A DNA stretch of 64,000 nucleotides from the NCBI GenBank assembly GCA_026018925.1, contig JAKSZU010000016.1, positions 54,084,496 through 54,148,495 on the forward strand. The letters are read 5' to 3'. The notes below the pieces were generated by a model. That model saw only the letters and a list, made by a program, of their open reading frames with translations. It was not told the origin of the DNA and ran no database searches. Origin of the DNA: Tupaia tana (lineage: Eukaryota > Chordata > Mammalia > Scandentia > Tupaiidae). Made by a program: the position numbers and the translations under genes. Shown here piece by piece: positions 29,858-41,181 of this stretch (positions within the stretch are counted from its first letter, which is position 1; each line of letters starts with the position of its first letter).

Positions 29858-30434
29858 CATTTTTTAGTATTCTGAGTTTGCATCAGCGCTAACAGTGCTG
29901 GTGTGTGTTGTGTCATTCTCTTCACCTTACTCAACATTTGCAAAAGTGACACCCATCTTTAAATAATATCTTTTTCATTTTCATCTTTTTTCTATTTTTA
30001 ATTATCATTCTGATGTTTATAATTCATCTTCACTGGCTGTTCTGTAGTTATTCATTGGGAAAGTAACCCCTTTCATCGTCACAGTCAGACTTTCCCATGA
30101 CTGTGTTCGGCAGAACTGAGTCCTTGGCTCGCCCTTGACCTGGAACCTTGTGCTATGACACCTGCTCTCTGCTCTTCCTTTTTGCTGGTGCCATTGACCC
30201 TGTTCTTTGGCTTTCACCCTTTGGTGTCATGGATTTGGTGGTTTCTCTCTGCCTCCAAGTTTTGAGTTTCATTTTATCATCAAATTTATTCATTTATTGG
30301 GACCACAAGTCCTGAGTTCGTTTTTAAATACTGTTTTTAACTTATCTCCTATCTTGGCATGTGTTTTAGTACCCAGTGTTGTCAGTAGAGACAGAGAAGG
30401 TATACTTTGCTTCATAGAGTGTGACCTTCAGCCT
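29858..30434. other. GTF2I intron, unique sequence
   Basis: No feature recognised. Confidence 0.45.
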
Positions 30435-30655
30435 TTTGATCCTTTTTATTACCGGAGGATGTGTGCACTTGCCAGAGACAGACAGGGGAGGGAGAAAGCA
30501 TCCCCTGTGGGGCATGGCCATGCTGCAGTCCCTTCTCCATTTCTCCATCCTGTCGGAATATTCTGGGCATGCATGCAAGCCTGGTTTGTTTTTCTAGCTG
30601 CTGTGGCAAGGATACAAACCGCCAGTCGGCCATGTGGGATCTAGCTCCCTCCACC
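30435..30655 (-). repeat. SINE D form
   Basis: GGAGGATGTGTGCACTTGCC body, CAGTCGGCCATGTGGGATC head. Confidence 0.6.
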
Positions 30656-30789
30656 AGTCAGCAAATGTGCAGTTTAAATCGCCGTAAGATAACTTGGTCA
30701 CTTAAGGGCAACCTTATGACAGTTGTTTGGTTTTTCTTTTGTGTTTTTTTAATCTTTTAAAATTAATCCCCATTCATATACTATATAAC

Positions 30790-30969
30790 TTTTTTAAAGA
30801 ATTATATTATTTAACTTTATTTATTTATTTGTTTCTTTTAATTTGACCAGAGAGGGACAGAGAGAGGGAAAGTGAGAAAGCAAACCACCAGGTCTGGACT
30901 TGAACCATTCTTGGCCCTGTGAGAGTCCAATGCCCTTAACCACCACGCCACACCACCATGTGCTGGCCC
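30790..30969 (-). repeat. SINE S form
   Basis: AAAGAATTATATTATTTAAC tail; head contains a small CCAC repeat expansion and ends GTGCTGGCCCC. Confidence 0.75.
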
Positions 30970-31134
30970 CTCTACTGTATAATGTTTAATGTCTAAACAT
31001 ATTTTTAGCCTACTTGTCCCTTACGTTTTTGTGTAAAATGTTCAGTTTTGTTCTCATCCTTGTGCAGTAGTCTGTGATGGTTTTGTGGTGATTACTATGA
31101 ATTAGGGATTTTTGACAAGACATAGCAGAACTTT

Positions 31135-31380
31135 TAATTATTTGTTTATTTTAAATGCCAGAGGGTACAAGAGAGAGGGAGAGGGAGAAAACACCCTCGT
31201 CAGCACCTGGTTCCGCTCTGGTCTCTTTTCTCCAGTCCTCCATCCTTGTGGAATCTTGGGCACATGCACACCTGGCATGTTTTCCAAGCCCCAGGACTGG
31301 ACTCAAACCTTCCTCGGCTGTTGAGGATCCGGCTTCCTCTGCGTGGCAGTTAACCTGCTGCACTGTGGGGTTGGCCTGGT
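31135..31380 (-). repeat. SINE D form
   Basis: AATGCCAGAGGGTACAAG to GGGGTTGGCCTGG. Confidence 0.55.
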
Positions 31381-31514
31381 TATCCCTTTCTTTTGTCACG
31401 AGGGAAGTAGTGCCCATAATGGCAGAGTTGTAGCATCAGAATAGCAAATGTATGTGGAAGTGATAGTTCAGCTCTCATGTGGTTTTCATTTAAACAAATC
31501 TCTCTTACTTTCAG

Positions 31515-31556
31515 AGTTGGTTGATCAGAGTGAGTCAGAAGGCCCAGTGATACAAG
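31515..31556 (+). CDS. GTF2I: GTF2I exon: acidic tail
   Basis: A 42-nt exon (CTTTCAG..GTATGT) encoding LVDQSESEGPVIQ, preceded by two bases of a split Gln codon. It lies 134 bp after a diverged SINE. Acidic, presumably disordered. Confidence 0.9.
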
Positions 31557-32001
31557 GTATGTGAAGCAGGCAAACAGAAATGTCCCTACTTGCACAGTAG
31601 GACCAATCACAGGTAGTCGTGTGGGCTCCCTGGCTGCTTCTCTCCTGCCTTTAAGGCACGCACGCACTCTTAGTCTTCGTTTCTTTGAATCCTGTGTTGG
31701 GGAGTGTGTATTAACACACCCTTGAGCTGTAGGTCCCGAGAGAGAACTGCAGGTCACAGACCACGTGACCCACTATTTCAGGCCAGGTATAGCTTCGGGG
31801 AACCCTGGACTGAGTATAGGATGAAGTAAATAAGAAGGTCATGTTTTTAGATTTTTGCCTTAGGGCACATGTACTCGTCTAAGAGAGAGGGAAAGTGAGA
31901 GATCACCCTCCATCCCCCAGTGGAGATGGCCATTTTGCAATCCCTTCTCTGTTCTCCTCTCAGGATTGTGGATATGCATGCACACGCGTCCAGTATGTTT
32001 T

Positions 32002-32196
32002 TTGGTTTGTTTGTTTGTTTTAAATATTTATTTAATTTTATTCATTTATTCATTTATTTAATTTGACCAGAGATAGACACACATACAGAGAGGGTGGGGG
32101 GAAGTGAAGAAGCAAGCTGCCAGGTCTGGGACTTGAACCGTTGTCAGCCCTGTGGGAGTGTCCAGCACCTTAACCACCACGCCACCCGCTGGTCCC
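32002..32196 (-). repeat. SINE S form inside D
   Basis: TTTAATTTGACCAGAGATAG to CACCCGCTGGTCCC. Confidence 0.8.
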
Positions 32197-32447
32197 ATGT
32201 TTGTTTGTTTGTTGAGAGAGGTTTTAGCTATAGGGTGTGTGTGCTGCCAGAGAGACAGAAAGCAAGAAATCACCCCCGAGGGGCAATGACCACGCTGCAA
32301 TACCTTCTCCATTCTCCTCCCAGGATCTTGGGCACGCGCACATACACACACCCAGCATGAGTTTCAAGCCACCAGGTCCAGGACTCAAACCACAGTTGAC
32401 TACATGGGAATCCAGCAACATAATCATTATGCCATCTACTGGTTCCT
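32197..32447 (-). repeat. SINE L form inside D
   Basis: GAGAGGTTTTAGCTATAGGG to GCCATCTACTGGTTCC, directly abutting the S copy. Confidence 0.8.
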
Positions 32448-32556
32448 ATGCCCAGCATGTTTTATAAGCCACTGAGTCTGAGATTCAAGCTGCAGTCAGC
32501 CATGTGGAATCCAGCGGTTTAAAAGTACTATGCCACCTGTTGATCTGAAAGTTATC

Positions 32557-32722
32557 TTTTTTTTTTTTAAATAATTTTTTTATTATTTTAACTTTATTTA
32601 TTTATATATTTTTATTTGATCAGAGAAGGAAAGTGAGAAAGCAAGCCATCAGGTCTGGGACTTGAACCGTGGTCAGCCATGTGGGAGTCCAGCACCCTTA
32701 ACCACTACGCCACCTGTCAACC
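32557..32722 (-). repeat. SINE S form
   Basis: AATTTTTTTATTATTTTAAC tail to CCACCTGTCAACC. Confidence 0.75.
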
Positions 32723-32749
32723 GCAAAAGTCATCTTTTTAAATTTTCTT

Positions 32750-32912
32750 TTAATATTTTTATTTTATTCTGAACTTTATTTTTATTTATTTATTTATTTT
32801 AATTTGACCAGAGAGAGAGAGAGAGCGCACAAGCTGCCAGGTCCGGGACTTGAACCATGGTTGGCCATGTGGGAGTCCTGTGCCCTTAACCATCATACCA
32901 CCTGCTGGCCCC
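32750..32912 (-). repeat. SINE S form
   Basis: TTTAATTTGACCAGAGAGAG to CACCTGCTGGCCCCC. Confidence 0.78.
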
Positions 32913-32950
32913 CATCTTTTTAAATTTACTCTTTATACTGTCAGTTTCTT

Positions 32951-33222
32951 TTTCTTTTTTAATTTATTTTCTTTTAATTTGCCACGGGGCACATGTAGTC
33001 ACTGGAGCAAGACAGAGAAAAAGAAAATGAGAAAGAATCTCCACCCCTTGAAAATGGTCGTGATATTCTCTCTTCTCCATTTTCCTCTTGAGATTTTGGA
33101 CATGCATGCACATATATATACCCAGCATGTTTCTCAAACTGCCAGGTCCAGGACTCAAATCACACAGTTGGCCAAAGTGAGATCCAGCCACCTTAACCCC
33201 CACGCCACCAGCTTGCTGGCCA
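32951..33222 (-). repeat. SINE D form
   Basis: AATTTGCCACGGGGCACATG to CAGCTTGCTGGCC. Confidence 0.65.
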
Positions 33223-33299
33223 TAAGGTAGTAAAAAAAAATTACTTTGAGTGGAAATGTATGTATTATGTTTTAAAAATTTTCTTAAAAAGAAAGTAAG

Positions 33300-33556
33300 G
33301 AGGCCAGCTCATAGCTAGGTGGTTAAGGCGCTTGGATCCCACATGGCCAACTGTGTGGTTAGAGTTCCAGACCTACCAGCTTGAGAAACACTGCTGGTGT
33401 ATGTGCCCAAAATCCTGAAGGGAGAGAAAAATAAGAGACAGAATTGCAGTGTGACTGTATACCATAGGAGGTGCTTTCTTACTTCCCCCCATCTCTGCTT
33501 TTGTCTCTCTGGCAAGTGTACATACCTTCTCACAAAATTTTAAAAATAAATAAAAG
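33300..33556 (+). repeat. SINE D form
   Basis: GAGGCCAGCTCATAGCTAGG head, CACAAAATTTTAAAAATAAA tail. Confidence 0.65.
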
Positions 33557-33653
33557 TGTAACCCATAGAAGAATAGAAAAATAGTCATAAAGATGGAACT
33601 TCTGCTTTTATGGTAGAGCCATGCAAGATTACTATTTAAGATTTCAGTTGTGT

Positions 33654-33884
33654 GGGACCAGCAGATGACATATGGGTTACGTCGCTTGACCCAGCAGCTT
33701 AAAAAAATAACCCACGCTGAGCGCATGTGTGTGTACCCAAAATCCAAAGGGGAGACTGGAGGAGAAGGAATTGAGCCATGGCCACCCTCCCTGGGGGGTG
33801 AATTCTTGCTTTCTGTCTCTCCGGCAAGCACACATGCCCTATAGCAAAAATCTCTCACAAAAAAAAAAAAAAAAAAAAAAAAAC
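33654..33884 (+). repeat. SINE L form with head deletion
   Basis: The anticodon-arm region and B box are missing. Target duplication AGATTTCAGTTGT (33639-33651, 33885-33897), long A-tail. Confidence 0.85.
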
Positions 33885-34123
33885 AGATTTCAGTTGTATA
33901 TGTTAACAGCATATTTCAGAAGAGTGGTATTTTAGAAGTAAAGCTGAATAATTGTGTCGAATCTCAAGAATCTGCTATTGGCTAACCTTAAACTTGTCTT
34001 TTGTGTTCAAAGTTGGGAGAGCTTTTCCCTCTGTTCCTTCCTCTAGGCTCTTCCTCACTCCAGGTTCTTTAAATAACTTAAGTAACTTCTGCTTACTGTT
34101 AAAATAAATCTTCTTTTTTATTT

Positions 34124-34328
34124 TTTTAAAAAGTATTTTTGCTACAGAAAGCAAGAAATCATCCCCCCCAGGAGAGATGACCATGCTACAGTCCCTTCTC
34201 CTCCAATCTCCTCTCGGGATTTTGGACACTCACCAAGCATGAGTTTCAAGCTGTGGGGTCCAGGACTCGAATTGTGGTCGGCCATGTGGGAGTTGAGTGA
34301 TGTAACTATTATGCCGTCTGCTGATCCC
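34124..34328 (-). repeat. SINE L form with body deletion
   Basis: TATTTTTGCTACAGAAAGCAAG shows loss of the GGGCGCGTGCGCTCGCC stretch. Its head end lies 30 bp before a coding exon. Confidence 0.75.
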
Positions 34329-34358
34329 TAAAATAAATGTTCATTTGTTTCTCTTTAG

Positions 34359-34400
34359 AATCGGCTGAACCAAGCCAGGTGGAAGCTCCAGCAACAGAAG
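34359..34400 (+). CDS. GTF2I: GTF2I exon: C-terminal tail
   Basis: A 42-nt exon (TCTTTAG..GTAAAA) encoding ESAEPSQVEAPATE. From memory human reads QLEVPATE, so Leu to Val and Val to Ala changes are present. An antisense SINE ends about 30 bp upstream of this exon. Confidence 0.9.
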
Positions 34401-34598
34401 GTAAAAGTGCACTCCAGTTGTGAAAATCCGAAGTTCTTTAAGACAGTCAGGACGAGGATTAGCTGTGTTTTTTGAACTGTTTAACTGGAAGTGTGTTGCC
34501 GTCTTGTTTCTGGGGGTGGATTTGTAGTTTATGCAGAGAAATGAAGTGTTCAGAGATGATTCATGGCCTTTTCGCTCCGTTTTCTCCAGATGACTCTT

Positions 34599-34858
34599 TT
34601 TTTTTTTTTGGAGGTTTTTACTATAGGGCGCGTGTGCTCGTCAGACAGACAGAGACAGACAGAGAGATAGAAAGTGAGAAATCACCCCCCAGGGGGGATG
34701 GCCACACCGCAATCCCTTCTCCTCCATTCTCCTCTCGGGATCTTGGGCACGCACGCACACGTGCCCGGCGTGAGTTTAAGCCACCGGGTCCGGGACTCAA
34801 ACCATGGTTGACTACGTGGGAGTCCAGCGACATAGCCATTACACTAACTGCTGGTCCC
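34599..34858 (-). repeat. SINE L form, young
   Basis: Near-consensus; 17-bp target duplication TTCTCYAGATGACTCTT (34582-34598, 34859-34875). Confidence 0.92.
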
Positions 34859-35137
34859 TTCTCTAGATGACTCTTGATGAATTCTAAAACAGTTGAATGG
34901 CCACTCTATAACCTAAGTAGTGTGTATCCTTTATGTACATAGGAGCAATCAAATGTTTGTTATTTTGACAACGTAAGAAAAAGAATTTAGAATCTGTGGC
35001 CAGAGAAACGTCTCTCCAAAAGCAAATATCTTATAATTCTTCATAAATTATACCTTAGTGGATAGTTGGGTGTGAATGGATTTGTAATGGATAGTTTTGG
35101 ATTAATCAGTTAATCAGTATCCTCTTTCTCTTGATAG

Positions 35138-35196
35138 AAGTAAAGGAGACTGATGGAAACTCTCAGATCAAGCAAGAACCAGATCCCACGTGGTAG
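35138..35196 (+). CDS. GTF2I: GTF2I last coding exon with stop
   Basis: It encodes EVKETDGNSQIKQEPDPTW and the TAG stop at 35194-35196. IKQE fits the SUMO acceptor pattern (hydrophobic-Lys-x-Glu). The exon continues as 3'UTR to 35213, where a GTAAAT donor follows. From memory human has EIKETDGSS here. Confidence 0.95.
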
Positions 35197-35213
35197 ACCT
35201 CTTCCCTCCGAGG
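35197..35213 (+). other. GTF2I: GTF2I 3'UTR, first part (17 nt before a 3'UTR intron)
   Basis: Seventeen bases between the stop codon and the GTAAAT donor at 35214. The intron to 37138 ends in a strong pyrimidine tract and TTTTAG. That the splice is used is inferred from the quality of both sites and the resemblance of the downstream sequence to the human GTF2I 3'UTR. Confidence 0.65.
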
Positions 35214-35769
35214 GTAAATTGCTTCTGTGTCCAAGATGCCCTGTAGTGCCCACCTGAACCACCTGCACGTTCATAAGTTAATGCGATTGCTCTACCTCCA
35301 AGGGATGTGGGCTCCAGGTGTCAGCCTTACTGAGAAACCGCTTTGAGCTAGGAGGAAGCAGAGAGGTTTTCTTTGAATCGATATATGTCTATCAGTCCAA
35401 GATATAAAAAGCACTTTTCCTTAAAAGGAAAGTGTTTTGTTTCTAGTCTATATATAGGGTAAACCGTGTTTTCACCATGGGAATTCACCATGAGTCAGTA
35501 TCATCAGACTTTTTTTCCTTAATAATAGTATTAGTAATCTGACTGAGCCGCAGATCCATTGTAGGTCTCAAATAATTGAATTAATACATCTGATCCTGTT
35601 ACTTCAGACGTCTTAAACATGGCATGGCTTTTAGTAGGAACAGTGGTGTTAGGTCAAAAGTAGAAAAACTTAATTCTCATTTCCTGTTGAATCTCCCAAG
35701 CTTCTGCTGTTGATGCGTTTGTTATAGTTAATGACATTAGTTGGGTCTGATCTAAATCTTGACAGGGTC

Positions 35770-36020
35770 TTTGTTTTGTTCTGTGTTTATTGCTGGACGG
35801 TACATATGTTTCCAAGAGAGGGAGAGAGAAAGCACTCCCTAGTGGCACACCGTCACGCCATAATCCTTTTTCTCCCATTTCTCCATCCCATCAGCATTTG
35901 GGGCATGTGCACCCACGTGCCCAGTGTGTTTTTCAAGCTGCTGGGGCTAGGATTTGAACCATGGTCGGCAGTATAGGATCTGGCTCCCACTGCACAGGAC
36001 TTAACGACAAACCCAACAAT
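35770..36020 (-). repeat. SINE D form in 3'UTR intron
   Basis: TTATTGCTGGACGGTACATA body, decayed head GACAAACCCAACAATGG. Confidence 0.6.
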
Positions 36021-36023
36021 GGG

Positions 36024-36210
36024 TTATTTTTTGTTTATTTTTGTTTTTAAAGAGTTATTTTATTTAGCTTTATTTACTTATTTTATTTTGACCAGAGAGG
36101 GACAGAGAGAGTGAGAGAAAGTGGGAAAGCAAGCTGCCAGGTCCAGGACTCGATCTGCTGTCGGCCATGTGGGAATCCAGTGCCCTTAACCACCATGCCA
36201 CTGCCGACCC
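36024..36210 (-). repeat. SINE S form
   Basis: AAAGAGTTATTTTATTTAGC tail to CACTGCCGACCC. Confidence 0.75.
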
Positions 36211-36679
36211 ATTTGTTCGTTTTTTAAGAGAGATTTTTGCTATAGGGCATGTCCGCTCAGCAGAGAGACAGACAGAAAGCAAGAAATCAACCTCTGGGGG
36301 GTGGCCTTGCTGCAATCCCTTCTCTTCCATTCTCCTCTCTGGATTTTTGGGCACACACATACATACATGTGCCCAGCGTGATTTTTTTAAATAATTATTT
36401 ATTCTATTTTTATTTATTCATTCATTTATTTTTTAATTTGACCTGAGAGAGACAGAGGGTGAGAGTGAGAGAGAGAGAAAGTGAGAAAGCAAGCCACCAA
36501 ATTCAGGACTTGAACCCTGGTCGGCCATGTGGGAGTGTCCAGAGCCTTAGCCACCATGCCACCTGCTGGTCCCCCCCCCCCCCCCAGCGTGATTTTAAGC
36601 CACCAGATAAGGAACTCAAACCACAGTTGACTGCGTGGGGGTCCAACAACATAACAGTTATGCCATCTGCTGGTCCCAA
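36211..36679 (-). repeat. SINE L form split by an S copy
   Basis: Parts 36211-36385 and 36583-36679; head end GCCATCTGCTGGTCCC. Confidence 0.8.
36386..36582 (-). repeat. SINE S form inside L
   Basis: Target duplication CCCAGCGTGATTTT at 36372-36385 and 36583-36596; a C run follows its head. Confidence 0.88.
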
Positions 36680-36797
36680 CAGTGTTTTTTTGATCCAGAG
36701 ACTTTTGTTGTAAGGAAATTTGCCTTATCCAGTCAATTCCTGTACTTTAGGTTTCCTGTCATTTTATGAGGACATTTTAATCAAAGTAATTATTATC

Positions 36798-37018
36798 ATG
36801 CCAGCTGGTAGCGTGATGGTTAGGGCGACTAGATCCCACATAGCCGACTGCATGGTTTGAGCCCTGACCCAGGGATGTGAAAAGCAGGCATGGCACATGC
36901 ATCTGCGGGTCCCGAAAGGAGGGGGAAATGAAGGGCAGGGATCACAGTGTGACCGTTCCCCCTTGGGGGTTGCCGTCTCACTTTCTGTCTCTGAGGTCAC
37001 GTACCCTCTGGCAAAATG
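36798..37018 (+). repeat. SINE D form
   Basis: ATGCCAGCTGGTAGCGTGATGG head, CGTACCCTCTGGCAAAAT end; 120 bp before the GTF2I 3'UTR exon. Confidence 0.7.
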
Positions 37019-37289
37019 GGGAGAAAAAGAGAAGTAATATCAAAATCTGTAAATAAAGTTGTGATATTTAGTGAGTTTTTAATTCCTGTAATCAGATTAA
37101 CCTATTTGCTTGTTTGTTTGTTTTCTCTCCTATTTTAGCTTAAAGTATCAGTGGTTGAGAAGAGCTTTTCGGACCTGTTACTGCCCCAAGCTGTGTAATA
37201 TACTTGTATAACAGAAAAACCTTCTATACAAACCTTTTTTTCTACTTTTAGATAGAAATGTCTACTTTTTCAGCAGTTCTGTGAATTGA

Positions 37290-37295
37290 ATTAAA
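37290..37295 (+). terminator. Possible proximal poly(A) signal ATTAAA of GTF2I
   Basis: ATTAAA within the 3'UTR exon, 150 bp after its start. It is the commonest variant of the poly(A) signal; usage unknown. Confidence 0.35.
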
Positions 37296-37781
37296 GAGCA
37301 GAGTGACTGTAGATTTGGAATGGCTGGTTTACTTTGGAATGTATTATAAGGATTTTACAGCAATGCTGGAAAAATGACAGGGAAAATGACAGGGGTGAAC
37401 CTCATCAGATTTTTACATATTCAGCAGAGCCTTCAGCTATGGTGTTTATTTTCCAATCAAGTGAAGATATCTCCTACTGGAACGTTTCAGCTTCTGCAGT
37501 GAAGAAAATTCCTGTGTAGTTCAGTTCTTTAGTTTTTCTATTTGAAAAATCATTTAAATGATCCTTTGTTCACAGTTCTCCTTAATGACTGAGTGAACAA
37601 TTAGTATCTGTATATTTGACTAAACCTTTTCCTAAGCTATCTATCATGGTTCATATGTTTTTTATCATAATTAAAAGAAAAACCGTCTGGATCACCTAAC
37701 AGTCAACAAGAGGTCAGTATCTCAGCGTGTGGATTATAGACGAAACACAGAGAACCTCTTCCACTTTTGCTTTTTTGTCCA

Positions 37782-37787
37782 AATAAA
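37782..37787 (+). terminator. Poly(A) signal AATAAA of GTF2I
   Basis: Canonical AATAAA in unique sequence about 640 bp into the last exon, the first canonical hexamer after the stop that lies outside SINE sequence. Confidence 0.6.
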
Positions 37788-37806
37788 ATGCATGGTATAC
37801 CAGAAG

Positions 37807-39489
37807 TCGAAGAGCAGGTATGAGTATTTGGGCAAGCTAGATGACACTAAAGCCTCCGATCATGTTCACTTGTTGTGGCGTGGAATTCTTTGGAACACCG
37901 TTCCAGCTGGGATCAGGCTCAAGGGGTTGTCATTGCCTTCGTTGTCTTCTGATTCTACTTGTACCATTGAGGCACCCGTGTGGGGAGCTGGAGGGGTCAG
38001 TGAGCTGAGGACGCCCTCTGGTGGTCTGCGCCAGCTGTAGGAGAATCTGCCATGTGTTGAGATTTCAGACAGTAAGAGTTGTAAAATACCAGCTATATGA
38101 AAAGCTAGAGTATGTGATGGCATAGAGTTTTCATTAGCTTTATCACAATATTCACAATAGAGAATTATATTACATGGTAGCAGAAATAGGCATTTTTATG
38201 TGTTGCTTATATTTTACCTCAAATTAAATTGTAGATATAGGGTAATAAATAAAATCCATCCATGCCTTTCACACACTAATTCATTTCTTTCTAAGGTGTT
38301 TTCATGAGTATGTCCGGGGAACTTGTGGGTGGTCGGTGGCAGGTGGAATTGCAGGACAGAGATTAGCTGGGATTCAACAGATCCTGCAGCGCCTCATGAG
38401 GGCACCGTCATGCCTGTCATCAGTCCAGTCTGAGCCGGGCAGCCCCCGCCTTTTTTTCTGTGCCTTGCCATCTGAAGGGATGAAGAGCAACTGAAGTATG
38501 ATTTTGAGACCAAAACCCTCCCCTCCCCAGATAGAGTACATGCACGAGCACCTCCCACCTGCAGGCTGCACACTGGCTCTGGGTTCCCTCTGCCTTTTCT
38601 GCCCTGACCCGGGAGAGACGCCTGCTCCAGTGGAATCTCGTGGTGGCTTTGGTCCTTAAAACACGCACTCCCAGGCCACCCTCAGCCACACCCTGGAGGA
38701 GCAGAGCACCCCACAGCTGCTCTTAAAGGCGTTTAGTTTATGTCATGGTCTTTGTTCTGCTCTTGTTTTTACAGACACGCTGTGAGCCCACAGCCTCACA
38801 CGAGGGATCTGCCTTCCTATCCAGTGTACAGATTCTGTAGGTGTAAACATGTGTACATGCACTTTAAGGTTTTACGCACACACATAAGACATTTCAAATG
38901 TCCTCTCGTATGCCAAGTAAATCATGCCTTTACTCTGGAAAACACAGACTCAGTGTGCTGCATCCTCTCGTGGAAACCTCTGAGAGGTCTGAGGAATGCC
39001 CCGTCCTAACCTGCGTCTCTCTCAGCTAAACGGGCCCAGTTGATTCAAGACATGCTGAAGGTAGGAAGGAAACAACGCTGAAGCTCAGGCGTGGTTGCTG
39101 CTGTTGCCTCCTTTTCTGGAAGAGCACCGACATGGAATTAGGCATTTTTTTTAACTCCTTGAAGCTTGAACATGGTTAACATCAGCCTTGGCTCTGATGG
39201 GGGTGTCTCAGGAAAGCATTCCTTAGAACAGCATTGTTTCTTGTCAGGGTGACTGCCGTGCCAGATCACCACCTAACCGGCAATGGGACAGGGCTATGGG
39301 CTTCTTTAAAATGGGCAGTGACAACCCTGGTTGTGAAATCTGAACCCACTAACATGTAAGAAGAGGCCTTAACTACCTGCCTTAAGGAACATTCATAAAG
39401 TACAGTTGATAAACAGCATGATCCTTCAGGAGATGATAAGGGGAACTAAAATCATTATTACTTAAAGTCTCCATTGAAAAAACAGTTCA
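37807..39489. other. Intergenic, unique sequence
   Basis: No gene, SINE or other repeat recognised downstream of GTF2I. Confidence 0.45.
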
Positions 39490-39700
39490 GGGTCAGCTGG
39501 TGGTGTGGTGGTTAAGGTGGTTGAATCCCGCATGGCTGACTTCAGTTTGAGTCCTGGACTCAGCAGCTTGAAAAACATACCAGGCTCTTGGGTATGGGTG
39601 CCCAAAATCCCAAGAGGAGATGGAGGAGAAAGGATTACAGTATGACCATCCCCACTGGGGGATGTTTTCTCATCCTCCCATAGCAAAAACAAAGGAAAAA
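39490..39700 (+). repeat. SINE D/L form
   Basis: GGTCAGCTGGTGGTGTGGTGG head, CCCATAGCAAAAAC end. Confidence 0.7.
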
Positions 39701-39712
39701 GCATAGTTCTTG

Positions 39713-39885
39713 GAGCCGGCAGGTGACATGGTGTCTAAGGTGCTGGATTCCCATGTGGCTGACCACAGTTGAAGTCCCGGACCTGGCAGCTTGCTTTTTC
39801 ACTCTCTCACTCTCTCTCACACACACACACACACACTCTCTCTCTCATCAAATTTAAAAATAATAAAATAATTCTTAAAAAGAAA
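39713..39885 (+). repeat. SINE S form
   Basis: GAGCCGGCAGGTGACATGG head; (CA)n inside the CT run; ATAATAAAATAATTCTTAAA tail. Confidence 0.78.
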
Positions 39886-40547
39886 AAGCACAGTTCAAAT
39901 AGGTCTCTAGTAAATCTAATGTTTTTACTTCTGAAATAACTTCCTGGTTCCATACTAATTCAAGGTCAAACAATTATTTTACCAGATAATAAGGTGAATA
40001 AGAATGAATACCTTATGACCAGACTGAACTTCTAGAAAATACTATCTTGAGTAAAAGATACTATTTTTCCATCAGAAAAATAGAGCAAAGAAGTGTCTGC
40101 ATCCCAGGATTGTAAAGTTCAATTCTGTCCAGTGAGTTGTACTAAATGCTAGCTTGCATTCCAGGCTTGGGGTCAATGGGATGAGAGAACCAAAGCTTTG
40201 ACCCTAGAGTGGCTTCTGCCTTTGGCTCTGCAGAGTAAAGGGTGCAAGGCCTGAAAGCTGGGCTAGTGGTGCGTCCACTCTCAAGAAAGGTGCTCCAGAA
40301 ATCTGCGTTTGCCCGTCCTGCCTAGACTGTTCAGTGCTCACCACCCATTTCGGGCATTTAGTACATTAAAAGATACTGTTAGTTTTTAATTGGGTTAATT
40401 CATCTGTGGTATATAAGAGGCTTGGAAGATTTGCTTTGGGATGTTATACGTTAGGAAATAGTTGTTGGGAAAGGCATGAGGCATTTTTGCATTAAAAAAA
40501 AAAGTTGTCATGACTTTCTCGACAACCTAATAGTTGTCCCAGTCTTT
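39886..40547. other. Intergenic, unique sequence
   Basis: No feature recognised. Confidence 0.45.
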
Positions 40548-40722
40548 ATTTTTTTAAAGAATTATTTTATTTATTTATTATTATTATCATTGTTATTTTC
40601 CAGTTTGATCAGAGAGAGAGAGAGAGAGGAAGTGAGAAAGCAAGCCACCAGGTCCGAGACTTGAACCGTGGTCGGCTATGTGGGAGTCCAGCGCACTTAA
40701 CCACCATGCCACTTGCCGGCCC
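40548..40722 (-). repeat. SINE S form
   Basis: AAAGAATTATTTTATTTATT tail to CACTTGCCGGCCC. Confidence 0.8.
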
Positions 40723-40726
40723 AGTC

Positions 40727-40995
40727 GTTTTTTTTTGTTTTGCTTTTTGTTTTTTTGAGAGGTTTTTCGCTATATGCGCTCGCCAGAAAGACAGAGACAG
40801 AGAGACAGAAAGCGAGAAATCACCCCCCAGGGGGGATGGTCAGCCGCAATCCCTTCTCCTCCATTCTCCTCTCGGGATCTTGGGCACGCACGCACACGCG
40901 CCCGGCGTGAGTTGTAAGCCACCGGGTCCAAGACGCGAACCACGGTCGACTACGTGGGAGTCCAGCGACATAGCCATTACGCTAACTGCTGGTTC
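40727..40995 (-). repeat. SINE L form, young
   Basis: CpG-rich; lacks the GGGCGCG stretch at its 3' end (CGCTATATGCGCTCGCC). Long T-rich tail 40727-40754. Confidence 0.88.
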
Positions 40996-41002
40996 CCTTT
41001 AT

Positions 41003-41181
41003 TTTTTTTTTTAAGAATTATTTAATTTTTTTTAAATTTGCTATAAGGCATGTGCACTCACCAGATGGGGCAGTGGGGGGGGGGGGGTTGTGAGATAGCA
41101 AGCCACTAGGTCCAGGACTTGAGCTGCAGTTGGCCATGTGGGTCCAGTTCCTGAACAGGCGTCCACGACACCTTCTGGCCC
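41003..41181 (-). repeat. SINE S-like form with D-type body
   Basis: AAATTTGCTATAAGGCATG then directly the AGCAAGCCACTAGG head; a 14-base G run lies inside. Confidence 0.6.

Larger units (their letters stand above)
31841..32545 (-). repeat. SINE D form split by two other SINEs
   Basis: Parts 31841-32001 and about 32448-32545. The break point GTCCAGTATGTTTTT is repeated as GCCCAGCATGTTTTA. Confidence 0.7.
37139..37806 (+). other. GTF2I: GTF2I final exon, 3'UTR
   Basis: Unique, AT-rich sequence free of SINEs after a TTTTAG acceptor, beginning CTTAAAGTATCAGTGG. It resembles the human GTF2I 3'UTR from memory. The end is set about 20 bp after the AATAAA at 37782; an earlier ATTAAA at 37290 could give a shorter form. 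Confidence 0.65.
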
